Positions 11,751 through 18,531 of a stretch of 64,000 bases of DNA are shown in pieces. This stretch comes from Pseudomonas mangiferae (GTDB lineage: Bacteria > Pseudomonadota > Gammaproteobacteria > Pseudomonadales > Pseudomonadaceae). The stretch spans positions 237,986-301,985 of the forward strand of contig NZ_VJOY01000006.1 of the NCBI RefSeq assembly GCF_007109405.1. The letters run 5' to 3'. Under the pieces are notes generated by a model. That model saw only the letters and a program-made list of their open reading frames with translations, searched no databases and was not told where the DNA came from. The position numbers were made by a program, and so were the translations under genes. How positions within the stretch are numbered: the first letter of the stretch is position 1; each line of letters opens with the position of its first letter.

Positions 11751-12065
11751 TCAGGAGCGGAACGAGTTGAGGATGGTGAGCAGGCTGGTGAGGTTGTCGG
11801 CGACCCCCAGTTGGCCGATCTTCTCGGACGCACCCGCATCGGCGGAGGTGTCCACGCTGTAGACCTGCATGACGCCCATGTTCGCCGAAGCCAGGGCCAG
11901 GGCGTTCTGCTGCTGCTGGGCGGATACGGCGTTCTCGAAGAGGATGCCGGTGGAATGGGCCATGGTCTGGTAGATGGAACCCAGCGCGATGGCGGGCGCC
12001 TCGCCCACCACCTTGACGTTGGACTGGGTGACGGCATCGGTGACTTGAGCACTTACAAAAGCCAT
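11751..12065 (-). CDS. RebB-family R-body protein, paralogue 1 (104 aa)
   Basis: RebB-family proteins are small hydrophobic subunits of R-bodies, coiled protein ribbons that can unroll. The 104-aa product shows the family core AQVTDAVTQSNVKVVGEAPA, followed by the Gln run AVSAQQQQNALAL and the conserved MGVMQVYSVDTSADAG. A good Shine-Dalgarno (AAGGAG) precedes the ATG. It lies 34 bp downstream of a nearly identical paralogue on the same strand and is last in the cluster before the terminator. The near identity suggests recent duplication, or a need for two subunits of one polymer. Confidence 0.9.
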   Translation of the reverse strand: MAFVSAQVTDAVTQSNVKVVGEAPAIALGSIYQTMAHSTGILFENAVSAQQQQNALALASANMGVMQVYSVDTSADAGASEKIGQLGVADNLTSLLTILNSFRS

Positions 12066-12099
12066 GAATGTTCTCCTTGGCGATCAGTGGACGCGGCCG

Positions 12100-12423
12100 T
12101 TAGGACTGGAACGAGCGCAGGATGGTCAGCAGGCTGGTGAGGTTGTCGGCGACCCCCAACTGGCCGATCTTCTCGGACGCACCGGCGTCGGCAGAGGTAT
12201 CCACGCTGTACACCTGCATCACGCCCATGTTGGCGGCGGCCTGGGCCAGGGTGTTCTGCTGCTGCTGGGCGGACACCGCGTTCTGGAAGAGGATGCCGGT
12301 GGAATGAGCCATGGTTTGGTAGATCGAGCCCATGGCCATGGCCGGCGCTTCACCCACCACCTTGACGTTGGACTGGGTCACGGCATCGGTGACCTGCTCG
12401 TTGACGCTGTTCGGAAACGCCAT
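12100..12423 (-). CDS. RebB-family R-body protein, paralogue 2 (107 aa)
   Basis: The product has the same RebB core as its neighbour (EQVTDAVTQSNVKVVGEAPA, AVSAQQQQNTLAQ, MGVMQVYSVDTSADAG) with small differences, mainly at the N-terminus (MAFPNSVN). I chose the ATG at 12423 because AAGGGAG precedes it and because the homology starts there. The frame stays open for another 103 codons upstream, but those read through a heptanucleotide repeat and have no homology. A 572-bp gap upstream suggests that the two RebB paralogues have their own promoter. Confidence 0.9.
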   Translation of the reverse strand: MAFPNSVNEQVTDAVTQSNVKVVGEAPAMAMGSIYQTMAHSTGILFQNAVSAQQQQNTLAQAAANMGVMQVYSVDTSADAGASEKIGQLGVADNLTSLLTILRSFQS

Positions 12424-12446
12424 GATTGAACTCCCTTCTGGTTGGA

Positions 12447-12462
12447 CACGACTCATGTCGTG
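12447..12462. promoter_or_regulatory. inverted repeat in the RebB leader, possible operator or RNA hairpin
   Basis: CACGAC-TCAT-GTCGTG is a perfect 6-bp inverted repeat 24 bp upstream of the RebB paralogue 2 start codon, in the 5' leader. It could bind the cluster's Crp/Fnr-type regulator or form a small hairpin near the ribosome binding site. It does not resemble the E. coli CRP or FNR consensus, so the regulator is unknown. Confidence 0.35.
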
Positions 12463-12660
12463 CTGATGGAGGGAACGAGCCGAACTCGGCGATGTGAATG
12501 TGGTGGAAGGAGAGCACCTGGGTGCGCCGCATGATTCGAGCGTAGCGGCTATGGATGATGGCGTACTGCCACCTGACCAGAGGTGGGCAGGGAAAGGCGG
12601 GGGCGATGACGCGATAAATCGTTTTCTCGCACATCGCGGGTTCGACGCCATCCGTTTCCA

Positions 12661-12702
12661 GGCACCAGGCACCAGGCACCAGGCACCAGGCACCAGGCAC
12701 CA
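12661..12702. repeat. heptanucleotide tandem repeat (GGCACCA x6)
   Basis: Six perfect direct copies of GGCACCA, preceded by a partial CCA, lie about 240 bp upstream of the RebB pair. Perfect short arrays of this kind change length by replication slippage. The array is outside any supported gene and could alter spacing in the regulatory region. Shorter heptamer arrays occur at 56585-56612 and 58818-58838. Confidence 0.85.
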
Positions 12703-12916
12703 GAAACAATGCCATCGAGCAGGGAACGGCAAGCTGGGGCGCCGGGCACGGCCCCCCAGCCCACGATAGCGAGGCGATGGATGAATCGCGTGGGCAGGCG
12801 CGATTACTCGGGCGCGGAGCCGCTTCGTGCGGCCCTAGCCTTACGCGAGGCTGTAACTGGTGCGTACCGCGGGATTGAGTGGGGCTACGGGTCAACGCCC
12901 GCCTGTCTGCATGACG

Positions 12917-12959
12917 AGGCTTGGGGCGGGCACCAGGTCGATGGTGCCGCCCCAAGCCT
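12917..12959 (-). terminator. long hairpin after the upstream Reb block
   Basis: Arms of 19 and 18 bases (aggcttggggcgggcacca and tggtgccgccccaagcct) pair with a single bulge around a 6-base loop. The hairpin lies 36 bp past the stop at 12996. It has no U-run on the minus strand, so it may attenuate or process transcripts rather than terminate them fully. That would let the promoter-proximal genes and the RebB pair be expressed at different levels. Confidence 0.55.
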
Positions 12960-12995
12960 GCCGACCGGCCTGGCAGGCGAGCGAATGCGCCGCTC

Positions 12996-13544
12996 TCAGC
13001 CGCGGCGATTCGGTGCTGTGGCCGGGTCGGGCGAGCCGGCGCTGCGGTTGGTTTCCTGCAACACCGCCAGGGCGCTTTCCAGCTGGCGCCGCAGGGAACC
13101 GAAGTTCTGCTCGAAGCACTGCTGCACTTCGCTCTTCACCAGGTTGGCCAGGCGGTCGGCGATCTGGCTCATGACGATCTGGCTGGTGCCGCCGGGGGCG
13201 CCGGGGTTCAGGTTCGAGGGACGCAGGTCGGCGAGGGACGAAGCGGCTTCCACTGCCTGCAGCAGCGCCTGTTCGCCGTTCTGCTGAGCCTGCAGGGCCT
13301 CGCTGGAGGCCTGCCGGACAGTGCGCAGGACGTCGGCGATGGAGTCGCGGGTCCGTTGCCGGCCCTCCTCGATGGTTTCTTCGGCCTGGCGGCGCGCCTG
13401 GGCAGCGGGGTCGCGCTGCCTTGTCTGGTCGCGCAGGCTGCGCTGGAAGGCCAGCAGGTGCTGGCGCTCCTGTTCGGTCAAGGGGCGCTTGAGCCAGTTC
13501 TGGGCCAGCTCGTTCAGGCTTTCGTTCAGCTCGGGGGCGTCCAT
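12996..13544 (-). CDS. Reb-cluster protein of unknown function, coiled-coil-rich (182 aa)
   Basis: The ATG at 13544 follows AGGAG at good spacing. The 182-aa product is mostly charged and helical: LNELAQNWLKRPLTEQERQH, then a long Gln/Glu/Arg-rich stretch (DQTRQRDPAAQARRQAEETI), then a segment reading TSQIVMSQIADRLANLVKSE and QLESALAVLQETN. It probably forms a coiled coil and might scaffold ribbon assembly. No catalytic motif or signal peptide is visible. It is translated after two tiny genes on the same strand, with an 84-bp gap. No family is recognised. Confidence 0.75.
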   Translation of the reverse strand: MDAPELNESLNELAQNWLKRPLTEQERQHLLAFQRSLRDQTRQRDPAAQARRQAEETIEEGRQRTRDSIADVLRTVRQASSEALQAQQNGEQALLQAVEAASSLADLRPSNLNPGAPGGTSQIVMSQIADRLANLVKSEVQQCFEQNFGSLRRQLESALAVLQETNRSAGSPDPATAPNRRG

Positions 13545-13628
13545 GGCGGCTCCTGGCGGAGGCGGGCGCCGCGGGTGTGGACGCACCGCTGGAAAGGAGA
13601 GGGCGCGGGGAGACCGCGCCCGTTCGTC

Positions 13629-13841
13629 TCAGTAATTGGTGGAGGGCGGAATGCTGCTCGGGCACAGCACCACGCTGGAGTACAGCGCGTTGCGCACCGC
13701 GCTGAGCTGCATGGCCAATTGCGCCAGCTGCCCGACGGTGGATTCCGGCTGGTCGTGGTTGAGCGCCTGCTGCCACTGGGCGAGGCACTCGGCCAGCAGG
13801 GTATTGACCCGGCTCTTCAGTTCTTCCAGTTCTTCCTTCAT
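13629..13841 (-). CDS. Reb-cluster small protein of unknown function (70 aa)
   Basis: The product begins MKEELEELKSRVNTLLAECL, an amphipathic helix, and continues with QLAQLAMQLSAVRNALYSSV. The start has a GGAG site eight bases upstream. Its size, helical character and position between other Reb-cluster genes suggest a structural or adaptor role, but nothing in the sequence fixes one. No family is recognised. Confidence 0.65.
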   Translation of the reverse strand: MKEELEELKSRVNTLLAECLAQWQQALNHDQPESTVGQLAQLAMQLSAVRNALYSSVVLCPSSIPPSTNY

Positions 13842-13879
13842 GGGGGTTCTCCGGTGATTGGGGGGTACGGCCTGGTGGA

Positions 13880-14080
13880 TCAGTTGAACAACCGGATCAG
13901 GCCGATCAGGCGAAGCAGATCGGCCTCTCCGAGTCTAGGATGCTGGGCGCGTGCCTGCTTCAACAGCTCCGGCGAGACGTCGGCCGGTGGGGGCGCAGGG
14001 CAGGTGGGCGAAGGGGCGGCTGGCGTTTCGGCGGGGTCCGACTCGCTGAGCAGCAGGTAGTCGAGGAAGTCGTCAGTCAT
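13880..14080 (-). CDS. Reb-cluster small protein of unknown function (66 aa)
   Basis: The start codon overlaps the end of the deaminase-like gene by 8 bases, so translation is probably coupled. The product has an acidic N-terminus (MTDDFLDYLLLSESD), a Pro-rich middle and a C-terminal helix (ELLKQARAQHPRLGEADLLR). The tight coupling makes it a candidate partner or inhibitor of the enzyme encoded just upstream, which is an inference from position only. Confidence 0.65.
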   Translation of the reverse strand: MTDDFLDYLLLSESDPAETPAAPSPTCPAPPPADVSPELLKQARAQHPRLGEADLLRLIGLIRLFN

Positions 14081-16250
14081 GGTGGCGCTCCGTGCGGATC
14101 AGCACCACCGAGTCGGGCGACTCGAAGCCTTCGAAGCGCTTCAAGACCACCCTCGGTTCGTCCCTGTCGCCGATCTCAATGTCGTTCAGGGTGATCCGCC
14201 AGTAGGCCTTGGCAAGTTCGATGAGGAAGCTATAAAGGGCCTCCAGCGGCTTGTGGGGGACGCTCTCCCGGTCCCGGTAGAGGGCGTAGGCCAGCAGCAG
14301 CGTCATGCGGACCGCCTCGTCCTGCACGTTGGAGTGCTCCACGCCCTGGCCGTCGGCGCCCAGCAGGTAGGAGCGCCAGTTAAGGACGATGGCGAAGAGG
14401 GTGCGGTAGAGCCGATACCGGATGTAGTTGTCCTGCTTCGTCTTGCCGGTGATTTCGCAGAGATGGATCTGATGGAAGAAGAAGCCCTGCAGCACCTTTT
14501 TCACCCACTCCGGTACATCACGCCCGGCTACGTTATGGAAAATCTCCTTATCGTTGTCGTCGGGTTCCTGCCGGGATGACATGTCGTGCAGGTAGGTCAG
14601 CTGAGCCACGGTCATCCGCTCGGGATTCAGGTAGGAAATGGCCGTGGTGGTGGCCTCCAGGGTGTCGGTGTCCACGTAGCCGTTCAGGTGGCGCAGGCCG
14701 CGGTTGAGGCGGTAGGCATTGGCCGAGTCGAACAGGCCGGACGCCCCGGTGATGAAGTTGCTCCCCAGGTTGGTGTCGAAGGTAACCTGGGGGAAACGGG
14801 CCGCCACGTAGTTGCGGTAGTAGTAGCCATGGCCGATGCGGACGGTGAACGGGCTTGTCGATTTGATGACCGACTGGCCGGGCTCGACTTCGAGGGCATT
14901 GCACAGGTTCATGATGTTGCTGCGGGCGTAGTAGGCGACCAGGCTCTGGGTCGTCGCGCTGGTGATGTCGAAGCGCTGCACCTGGAGCCCGCCCACCGTG
15001 AGGCTGCTGTCATGGAACAGCTCGTCGAACAGCTCGCCCACGGGATTGGCCTTTTGCTTGCGGTGCGGCGCATGCCCGCGCTCCCGGGCCTTGGCATCGG
15101 CTTCCTGCAGAGTATTGCGGTAGCTGGTGTAGGCATGGTCGACCAGTGCCGGGTAGAACTGCGCGGGGTCGATCAGGCTGGAATTGCGCAGGAAATAGCC
15201 GCATAGCGAGCGGTTGTTGTTGGATACGCCCGTGCCTTCCCCGCAATGGATGTGCAGTACGACTTTCTGTTGGCGTATCACCGGTTTCTCGAGATAGGCC
15301 TCGAAGACCGCCCTGTTGTCCTGCAACACCTTGAAGAACTCCGCGTAGAAGCCCGTTGCGGTTTCCATGCCCAGCAGGTCGAGGCCGACCAGGGTCGCAT
15401 AGGGGAAGGCGCCTTCCGTCCGCTGCTCGAACAGGTCGATCAGGGTATCCAGGTCCTTGGCGAACAGCTTTTTGGTGGTGTAGCCGTGGGCGGTATGGGC
15501 CAGCAGGGTGTAGTGGGTCTTCCAGGCCTGGTTGAACTGGACGAACAGGTCGTTCAGGAGCGGGATCTCGTCCGCCCCGGTGGCGGTCTGGGTATGGGTG
15601 ATGCCTTCCCCGTAGAGATAGCCCGCGGTCATCACGGCGAACGCGAGGGGATACAGGTCGCGGATCGCGCCGCGCATCCAGTAGGCGTCGTCGAACGGGG
15701 TGTACTTGTTGGCGCTCCAGATCTTGCGGTTGAAGTAACGCACCAGCTGGCCGGTCCGTTCGTCCCGCTTGGTGAGGTCGCGCAACAGGTCCTGAGTGGT
15801 CTGGTAGACGTCCGGACGCTCGATGGCCAGGTGGGTCACGCACAGACCGAAGCGGCGCAGGAGAATCACGCAGGCGAGGTAAACGCTCTCGGCGGCGCAT
15901 TCGCCGCGCAGGTAGGCGTCTTTGTCATAGGCGCGGAACGGGTTCTTCGGTCCCATCATGCGCGCCAGCGCCAGGTCGAAGAGGTGGTAGTGGGCCGCCT
16001 GGCGTTTCTCTTCGACGGTAGGCTGGCCGTAGTCCTTGGGGTTTTCGTGAATGAGCAGGCCGACCAGCGACAGCTCCTGGCCTGTATCCAGGGTGGCGTG
16101 CTTGTCCGAGGAGGACTTCGGTGTGAACGTGAACGAAGCGGGTTTCCACCTGACGTCGCTTTCCACGGGCAGGATGCCCGCGAAGTGGCTGTGGAAGTCG
16201 AACGGGTAGGCGGGAAACCCCACCTCCGTGTTCAGCGTGAAATAGGCCAT
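14073..16250 (-). CDS. large adenosine-deaminase-superfamily metalloenzyme embedded in the Reb cluster (725 aa)
   Basis: The ordered catalytic motifs of adenosine deaminases are all present. They are H-x-H at H20/H22 (FDFHSH), H-x-G-E at H335-E338 (HIHCGEG), R-I-G-H-G with H474, an S-N motif (DTNLGSN, 492-498) equivalent to the ADA C-x-x-S-N, and Asp residues D527/D529 where ADA has its Asp pair. Spacing from H474 to the Asp pair (53-55) is close to ADA (57). The protein is about twice the size of housekeeping ADA (about 330-350 aa), with a long region between H22 and H335 and an insertion of about 115 residues between H335 and H474. RdrB of the RADAR defence system is also an oversized ADA-family protein, but no RdrA-like ATPase is nearby. 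The substrate is unknown. Confidence 0.75.
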   Translation of the reverse strand: MAYFTLNTEVGFPAYPFDFHSHFAGILPVESDVRWKPASFTFTPKSSSDKHATLDTGQELSLVGLLIHENPKDYGQPTVEEKRQAAHYHLFDLALARMMGPKNPFRAYDKDAYLRGECAAESVYLACVILLRRFGLCVTHLAIERPDVYQTTQDLLRDLTKRDERTGQLVRYFNRKIWSANKYTPFDDAYWMRGAIRDLYPLAFAVMTAGYLYGEGITHTQTATGADEIPLLNDLFVQFNQAWKTHYTLLAHTAHGYTTKKLFAKDLDTLIDLFEQRTEGAFPYATLVGLDLLGMETATGFYAEFFKVLQDNRAVFEAYLEKPVIRQQKVVLHIHCGEGTGVSNNNRSLCGYFLRNSSLIDPAQFYPALVDHAYTSYRNTLQEADAKARERGHAPHRKQKANPVGELFDELFHDSSLTVGGLQVQRFDITSATTQSLVAYYARSNIMNLCNALEVEPGQSVIKSTSPFTVRIGHGYYYRNYVAARFPQVTFDTNLGSNFITGASGLFDSANAYRLNRGLRHLNGYVDTDTLEATTTAISYLNPERMTVAQLTYLHDMSSRQEPDDNDKEIFHNVAGRDVPEWVKKVLQGFFFHQIHLCEITGKTKQDNYIRYRLYRTLFAIVLNWRSYLLGADGQGVEHSNVQDEAVRMTLLLAYALYRDRESVPHKPLEALYSFLIELAKAYWRITLNDIEIGDRDEPRVVLKRFEGFESPDSVVLIRTERHHD

Positions 16251-16344
16251 GGGTCATTCCTCTCGGGCGCAGGTGCCCGCGCCGCTCGGGTGGCGAGCGG
16301 CCAGGGCTGGGTTCGGAGCGGGTGCCGGACGCCGACGCGGCGTG

Positions 16345-16728
16345 TCAGCGTCGGTTGGCGATGAAACGCAGGTGATTGGTCACGGCTCTCACCGGGTCGA
16401 ACCGCGGCCGCCCGATGGTGCGCGCGACGTCGAGAAAGGCGTCGTCGTACAAGGAGCGCTCCAGCAGCGTCTGCGGCTGGCCATCCGCGCGCCCCGGCAC
16501 CCGGGTTCCGCGAGTCTCCCGAGGGTCGCCGCCGTGCAGCTCCAGCCAGACGCCCAGCGCCTGCCAGTACTGGTCGAAGGCCCGCAGCTGGCGTGTCGCC
16601 AGGGTCAGGCGAACCCGCAGGTCGCTGGGTTCCTGCAACAGGCTGGCGAACTGCTCGCGGCTCATTACCTGGTTCTCCACCAGTAGGGTGCTCATGCTGG
16701 CGGCCAGGCCGCTGTCGGTGAAGGACAT
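16345..16728 (-). CDS. Reb-cluster protein of unknown function (127 aa)
   Basis: I chose the ATG at 16728 because GAGGAG lies at the right distance. The product starts MSFTDSGLAASMSTLLVENQ and contains a helical middle (RVRLTLATRQLRAFDQYWQ) and a basic C-terminus (VTNHLRFIANRR). No signal peptide or known motif is visible. The gap to the preceding gene on the same strand is 40 bp, and the deaminase-like gene follows after 94 bp, so all belong to one transcription unit. Confidence 0.7.
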   Translation of the reverse strand: MSFTDSGLAASMSTLLVENQVMSREQFASLLQEPSDLRVRLTLATRQLRAFDQYWQALGVWLELHGGDPRETRGTRVPGRADGQPQTLLERSLYDDAFLDVARTIGRPRFDPVRAVTNHLRFIANRR

Positions 16729-16768
16729 GACGATCTCCTCGTGAAGGGCGGACGCGACCCGCGACGGG

Positions 16769-17512
16769 TCAGGGCGTGCCACCCTGGCGGTTGGCCAGGG
16801 TGTCGGCGTAGCGGGCGATGCTCTGGTCGATCTTGTCGATGGCGAAGCCGGCGGCGTCCGCCTCCAGGGCCCCGGCGGCGGCCGCGACCGCTGCTGCGGC
16901 CCCCATCAGCAGGTCGGTTGCCAAGGCGCCCAGGGCATCCTCGGCGGCCTGGACCGGTTTATCCGCAGCGATGTTCTCGGTCATCTGCTTGAGCAAAATG
17001 GCCTGGCTGGCCAGGGCCAGCTTGCTCACCCCGTCGAAGTAGGCGGCCGCGGACTGCGCCACCAGGCCCGCCGCCTGGCTGATCATCATGTCCGGCGCGG
17101 TGGCGATCTGGGACGGTGCGTAGCTGGCGGTCTCGGTGTTGGTCAGCTGCACGGCCTGGACGATCTGGCTGTTCAGCGCGCTGCTGTCCGGCGCGGCGGC
17201 ATCCAGCTTCTGCAGCATGCGTTCGTTCATCGCCGCCAGCGCCGAGGGCCGGCGCGGCAGCGTCACCGGGTCGGGCGTCGGCGTCGGCGTCGGCGTCGGT
17301 GTGGGTGTGGGTGTGGGTGTTGGGGCGGGCGCCGGGCTCGGAGCGGGCGTCGCCGGTTGCGCGGCCGCCTCCGCCGGGCGCGGGTCCGCCAGCGGCTCGT
17401 CGCCGGCTTCCCGGTGGCCGTCGGACGCGGGCGCCGGGGGCGGCAGCGGTTCTTCCCGTGCCGGGGCCGGAACGTTGCGGGTGAGGGTACGTTTCTTGCC
17501 GAAGCCGAACAT
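16769..17512 (-). CDS. Reb-like protein with Thr-Pro linker (247 aa)
   Basis: The N-terminus is basic (MFGFGKKRTLTRN), followed by a Pro/Ala-rich region and eight consecutive Thr-Pro dipeptides (about residues 63-78). The C-terminal part resembles the RebB core: NSQIVQAVQLTNTETASYAP, then VAQSAAAYFDGVSKLALASQ and an Ala-rich helix. The architecture suggests a Reb ribbon subunit with a rigid tether. It could anchor the R-body, or display the basic N-terminal peptide. The TP tract is encoded by hexamer repeats that could expand or contract in frame. Confidence 0.75.
   Translation of the reverse strand: MFGFGKKRTLTRNVPAPAREEPLPPPAPASDGHREAGDEPLADPRPAEAAAQPATPAPSPAPAPTPTPTPTPTPTPTPTPDPVTLPRRPSALAAMNERMLQKLDAAAPDSSALNSQIVQAVQLTNTETASYAPSQIATAPDMMISQAAGLVAQSAAAYFDGVSKLALASQAILLKQMTENIAADKPVQAAEDALGALATDLLMGAAAAVAAAAGALEADAAGFAIDKIDQSIARYADTLANRQGGTP
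17276..17325. repeat. in-frame hexanucleotide repeat encoding the Thr-Pro tract
   Basis: Read on the plus strand, four cgtcgg-type units are followed by four tgtggg-type units. On the coding strand they give eight Thr-Pro dipeptides. The unit is six bases, so slippage changes linker length without breaking the frame. Confidence 0.8.
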
Positions 17513-17555
17513 CGAGGGGCGCTCCTGCTGTCAGGGAGTCGGGCGGCCGTGGCCG

Positions 17556-17792
17556 TCAGGGCTTGTCGGGGATGGCCATGATCATCGACACCGCCTTGGA
17601 GACCACGGCGGTGGAGATCTGGTTGAGGGCATGCTGGTTGTGCACGGCGTTCTGCAACGACAGGCCGGCCGAGTGGCTGGCGACCTGGTAGAGCGAGGCG
17701 ATGGCCTGGGCCGGGGCCTCGGCGACCACTTTCACGTTGGTCTGGGTGACGGCGTCGGTCACCTGGGCGTTGACTGCCGTGTTATCTGCCAT
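17556..17792 (-). CDS. RebB-family R-body protein, paralogue 3 (78 aa, short form)
   Basis: The product has the RebB core (NAQVTDAVTQTNVKVVAEAP, ASLYQVASHSAGLSLQNAVH) but ends with VSKAVSMIMAIPDKP. It lacks the Gln run and the MGVMQVYSVDTS segment of the other two paralogues. An AAGGAG site lies eight bases before the ATG. It is the first structural gene after the sigma factor, and may be the nucleating or capping version of the ribbon subunit, although only its sequence class is certain. Confidence 0.85.
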   Translation of the reverse strand: MADNTAVNAQVTDAVTQTNVKVVAEAPAQAIASLYQVASHSAGLSLQNAVHNQHALNQISTAVVSKAVSMIMAIPDKP

Positions 17793-17893
17793 GGGTCTCT
17801 CCTTGGGAGGCTGGATTGCGTGCCCTGCCGAGCGCGCCGGAGTGGGCGCTCGTCAGAAGGGAACGCGGGGGCCTTCGGTTCGTGAATGCGCGT

Positions 17894-18448
17894 TCAGCGC
17901 CCGGTGGCGGCGTGGAGGGAATGGCGCAGCAATTGCACCCGCTTGCGCGCCAGGATCGGCGTGACGCCCAGCTCCACGGCGATGTCGGCGTAGGGCCGCT
18001 CCTCGATGAAGCGCAGTTCGAACAGCTGGCGCTGCGCCGCCGGCAGGCGCGTCAGGGCCCGCTCGATGAGGCTCAGCTGTTCCTGGCGCTCCAGGCTTTC
18101 CAGCACCGAATGAGGTGCCGGGAAACGTTCCTGGGAGTCGTCCTGCAGGTCGATGCTGAAGTCGAACAGCCGTTCTTCCCGCTGCCGCCGCCGCACGCTG
18201 TCCAGGTAGACGTGCTCCAGTACGAGGAACAGGAAGCCCTGAGGGTCGCGGATGCGTTCGGGGGAGCGGCGCATGAACAGCAGCGCCTTGAGCGCGGTGC
18301 TGGCCAGCCATTCCTCCGCCCGGTCCGGGTTGCCCCGTGCCAGCCGCCGGGCGCGGCGCCGCAGGTTGGGCTGGGCCGCGCGCCAGCTCGCTTCGAATAC
18401 CTGGTCGATGACCGCGAGCGCGTCGCCCGCCGGGTTGATATCGCCCAT
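17894..18448 (-). CDS. ECF-type RNA polymerase sigma factor of the Reb cluster
   Basis: The 184-aa protein has a sigma region 2 (RDPQGFLFLVLEHVYLDSVR) and a region 4 helix-turn-helix (LTRLPAAQRQLFELRFIEER, YADIAVELGVTPILARKRVQ). No anti-sigma gene is adjacent, unlike most ECF loci, so control may come from the Crp/Fnr gene 83 bp upstream on the same strand. It most likely directs transcription of the Reb genes downstream. I could not extract a shared promoter motif. Confidence 0.85.
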   Translation of the reverse strand: MGDINPAGDALAVIDQVFEASWRAAQPNLRRRARRLARGNPDRAEEWLASTALKALLFMRRSPERIRDPQGFLFLVLEHVYLDSVRRRQREERLFDFSIDLQDDSQERFPAPHSVLESLERQEQLSLIERALTRLPAAQRQLFELRFIEERPYADIAVELGVTPILARKRVQLLRHSLHAATGR

Positions 18449-18531
18449 GTCGCTACCTCCTTGTAAGCCAGTGGAGGCGGCAGTCTGTGGGGCGCGACCG
18501 CGGCGATTCTGTTACCTGGGTGACATCCCCT

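Larger units (their letters stand above)
12424..12995. other. intergenic region upstream of the RebB pair
   Basis: This 572-bp gap divides the Reb cluster into an upstream block (12996-19242) and the RebB pair. It holds a possible operator (12447-12462), a 7-bp tandem repeat (12661-12702) and a long hairpin (12917-12959). A local AT-rich stretch (gataaatcgttttc, about 12612-12625) could be part of a promoter. No coding sequence is supported on either strand. Confidence 0.6.

Noticed and set aside
12661..12702. CRISPR array
   Set aside because: The units are seven bases without spacers, and no cas genes are present anywhere in the window.
12424..12732. N-terminal extension of RebB paralogue 2
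   Set aside because: The extra 103 codons pass through the heptamer array (repeating GAWCLVP), and a strong ribosome binding site supports the start at 12423.
14073..16250. Reading the deaminase-like gene as an ordinary housekeeping adenosine deaminase
   Set aside because: Length is doubled, motif spacing includes a long insertion, and the context is a Reb operon rather than purine metabolism.
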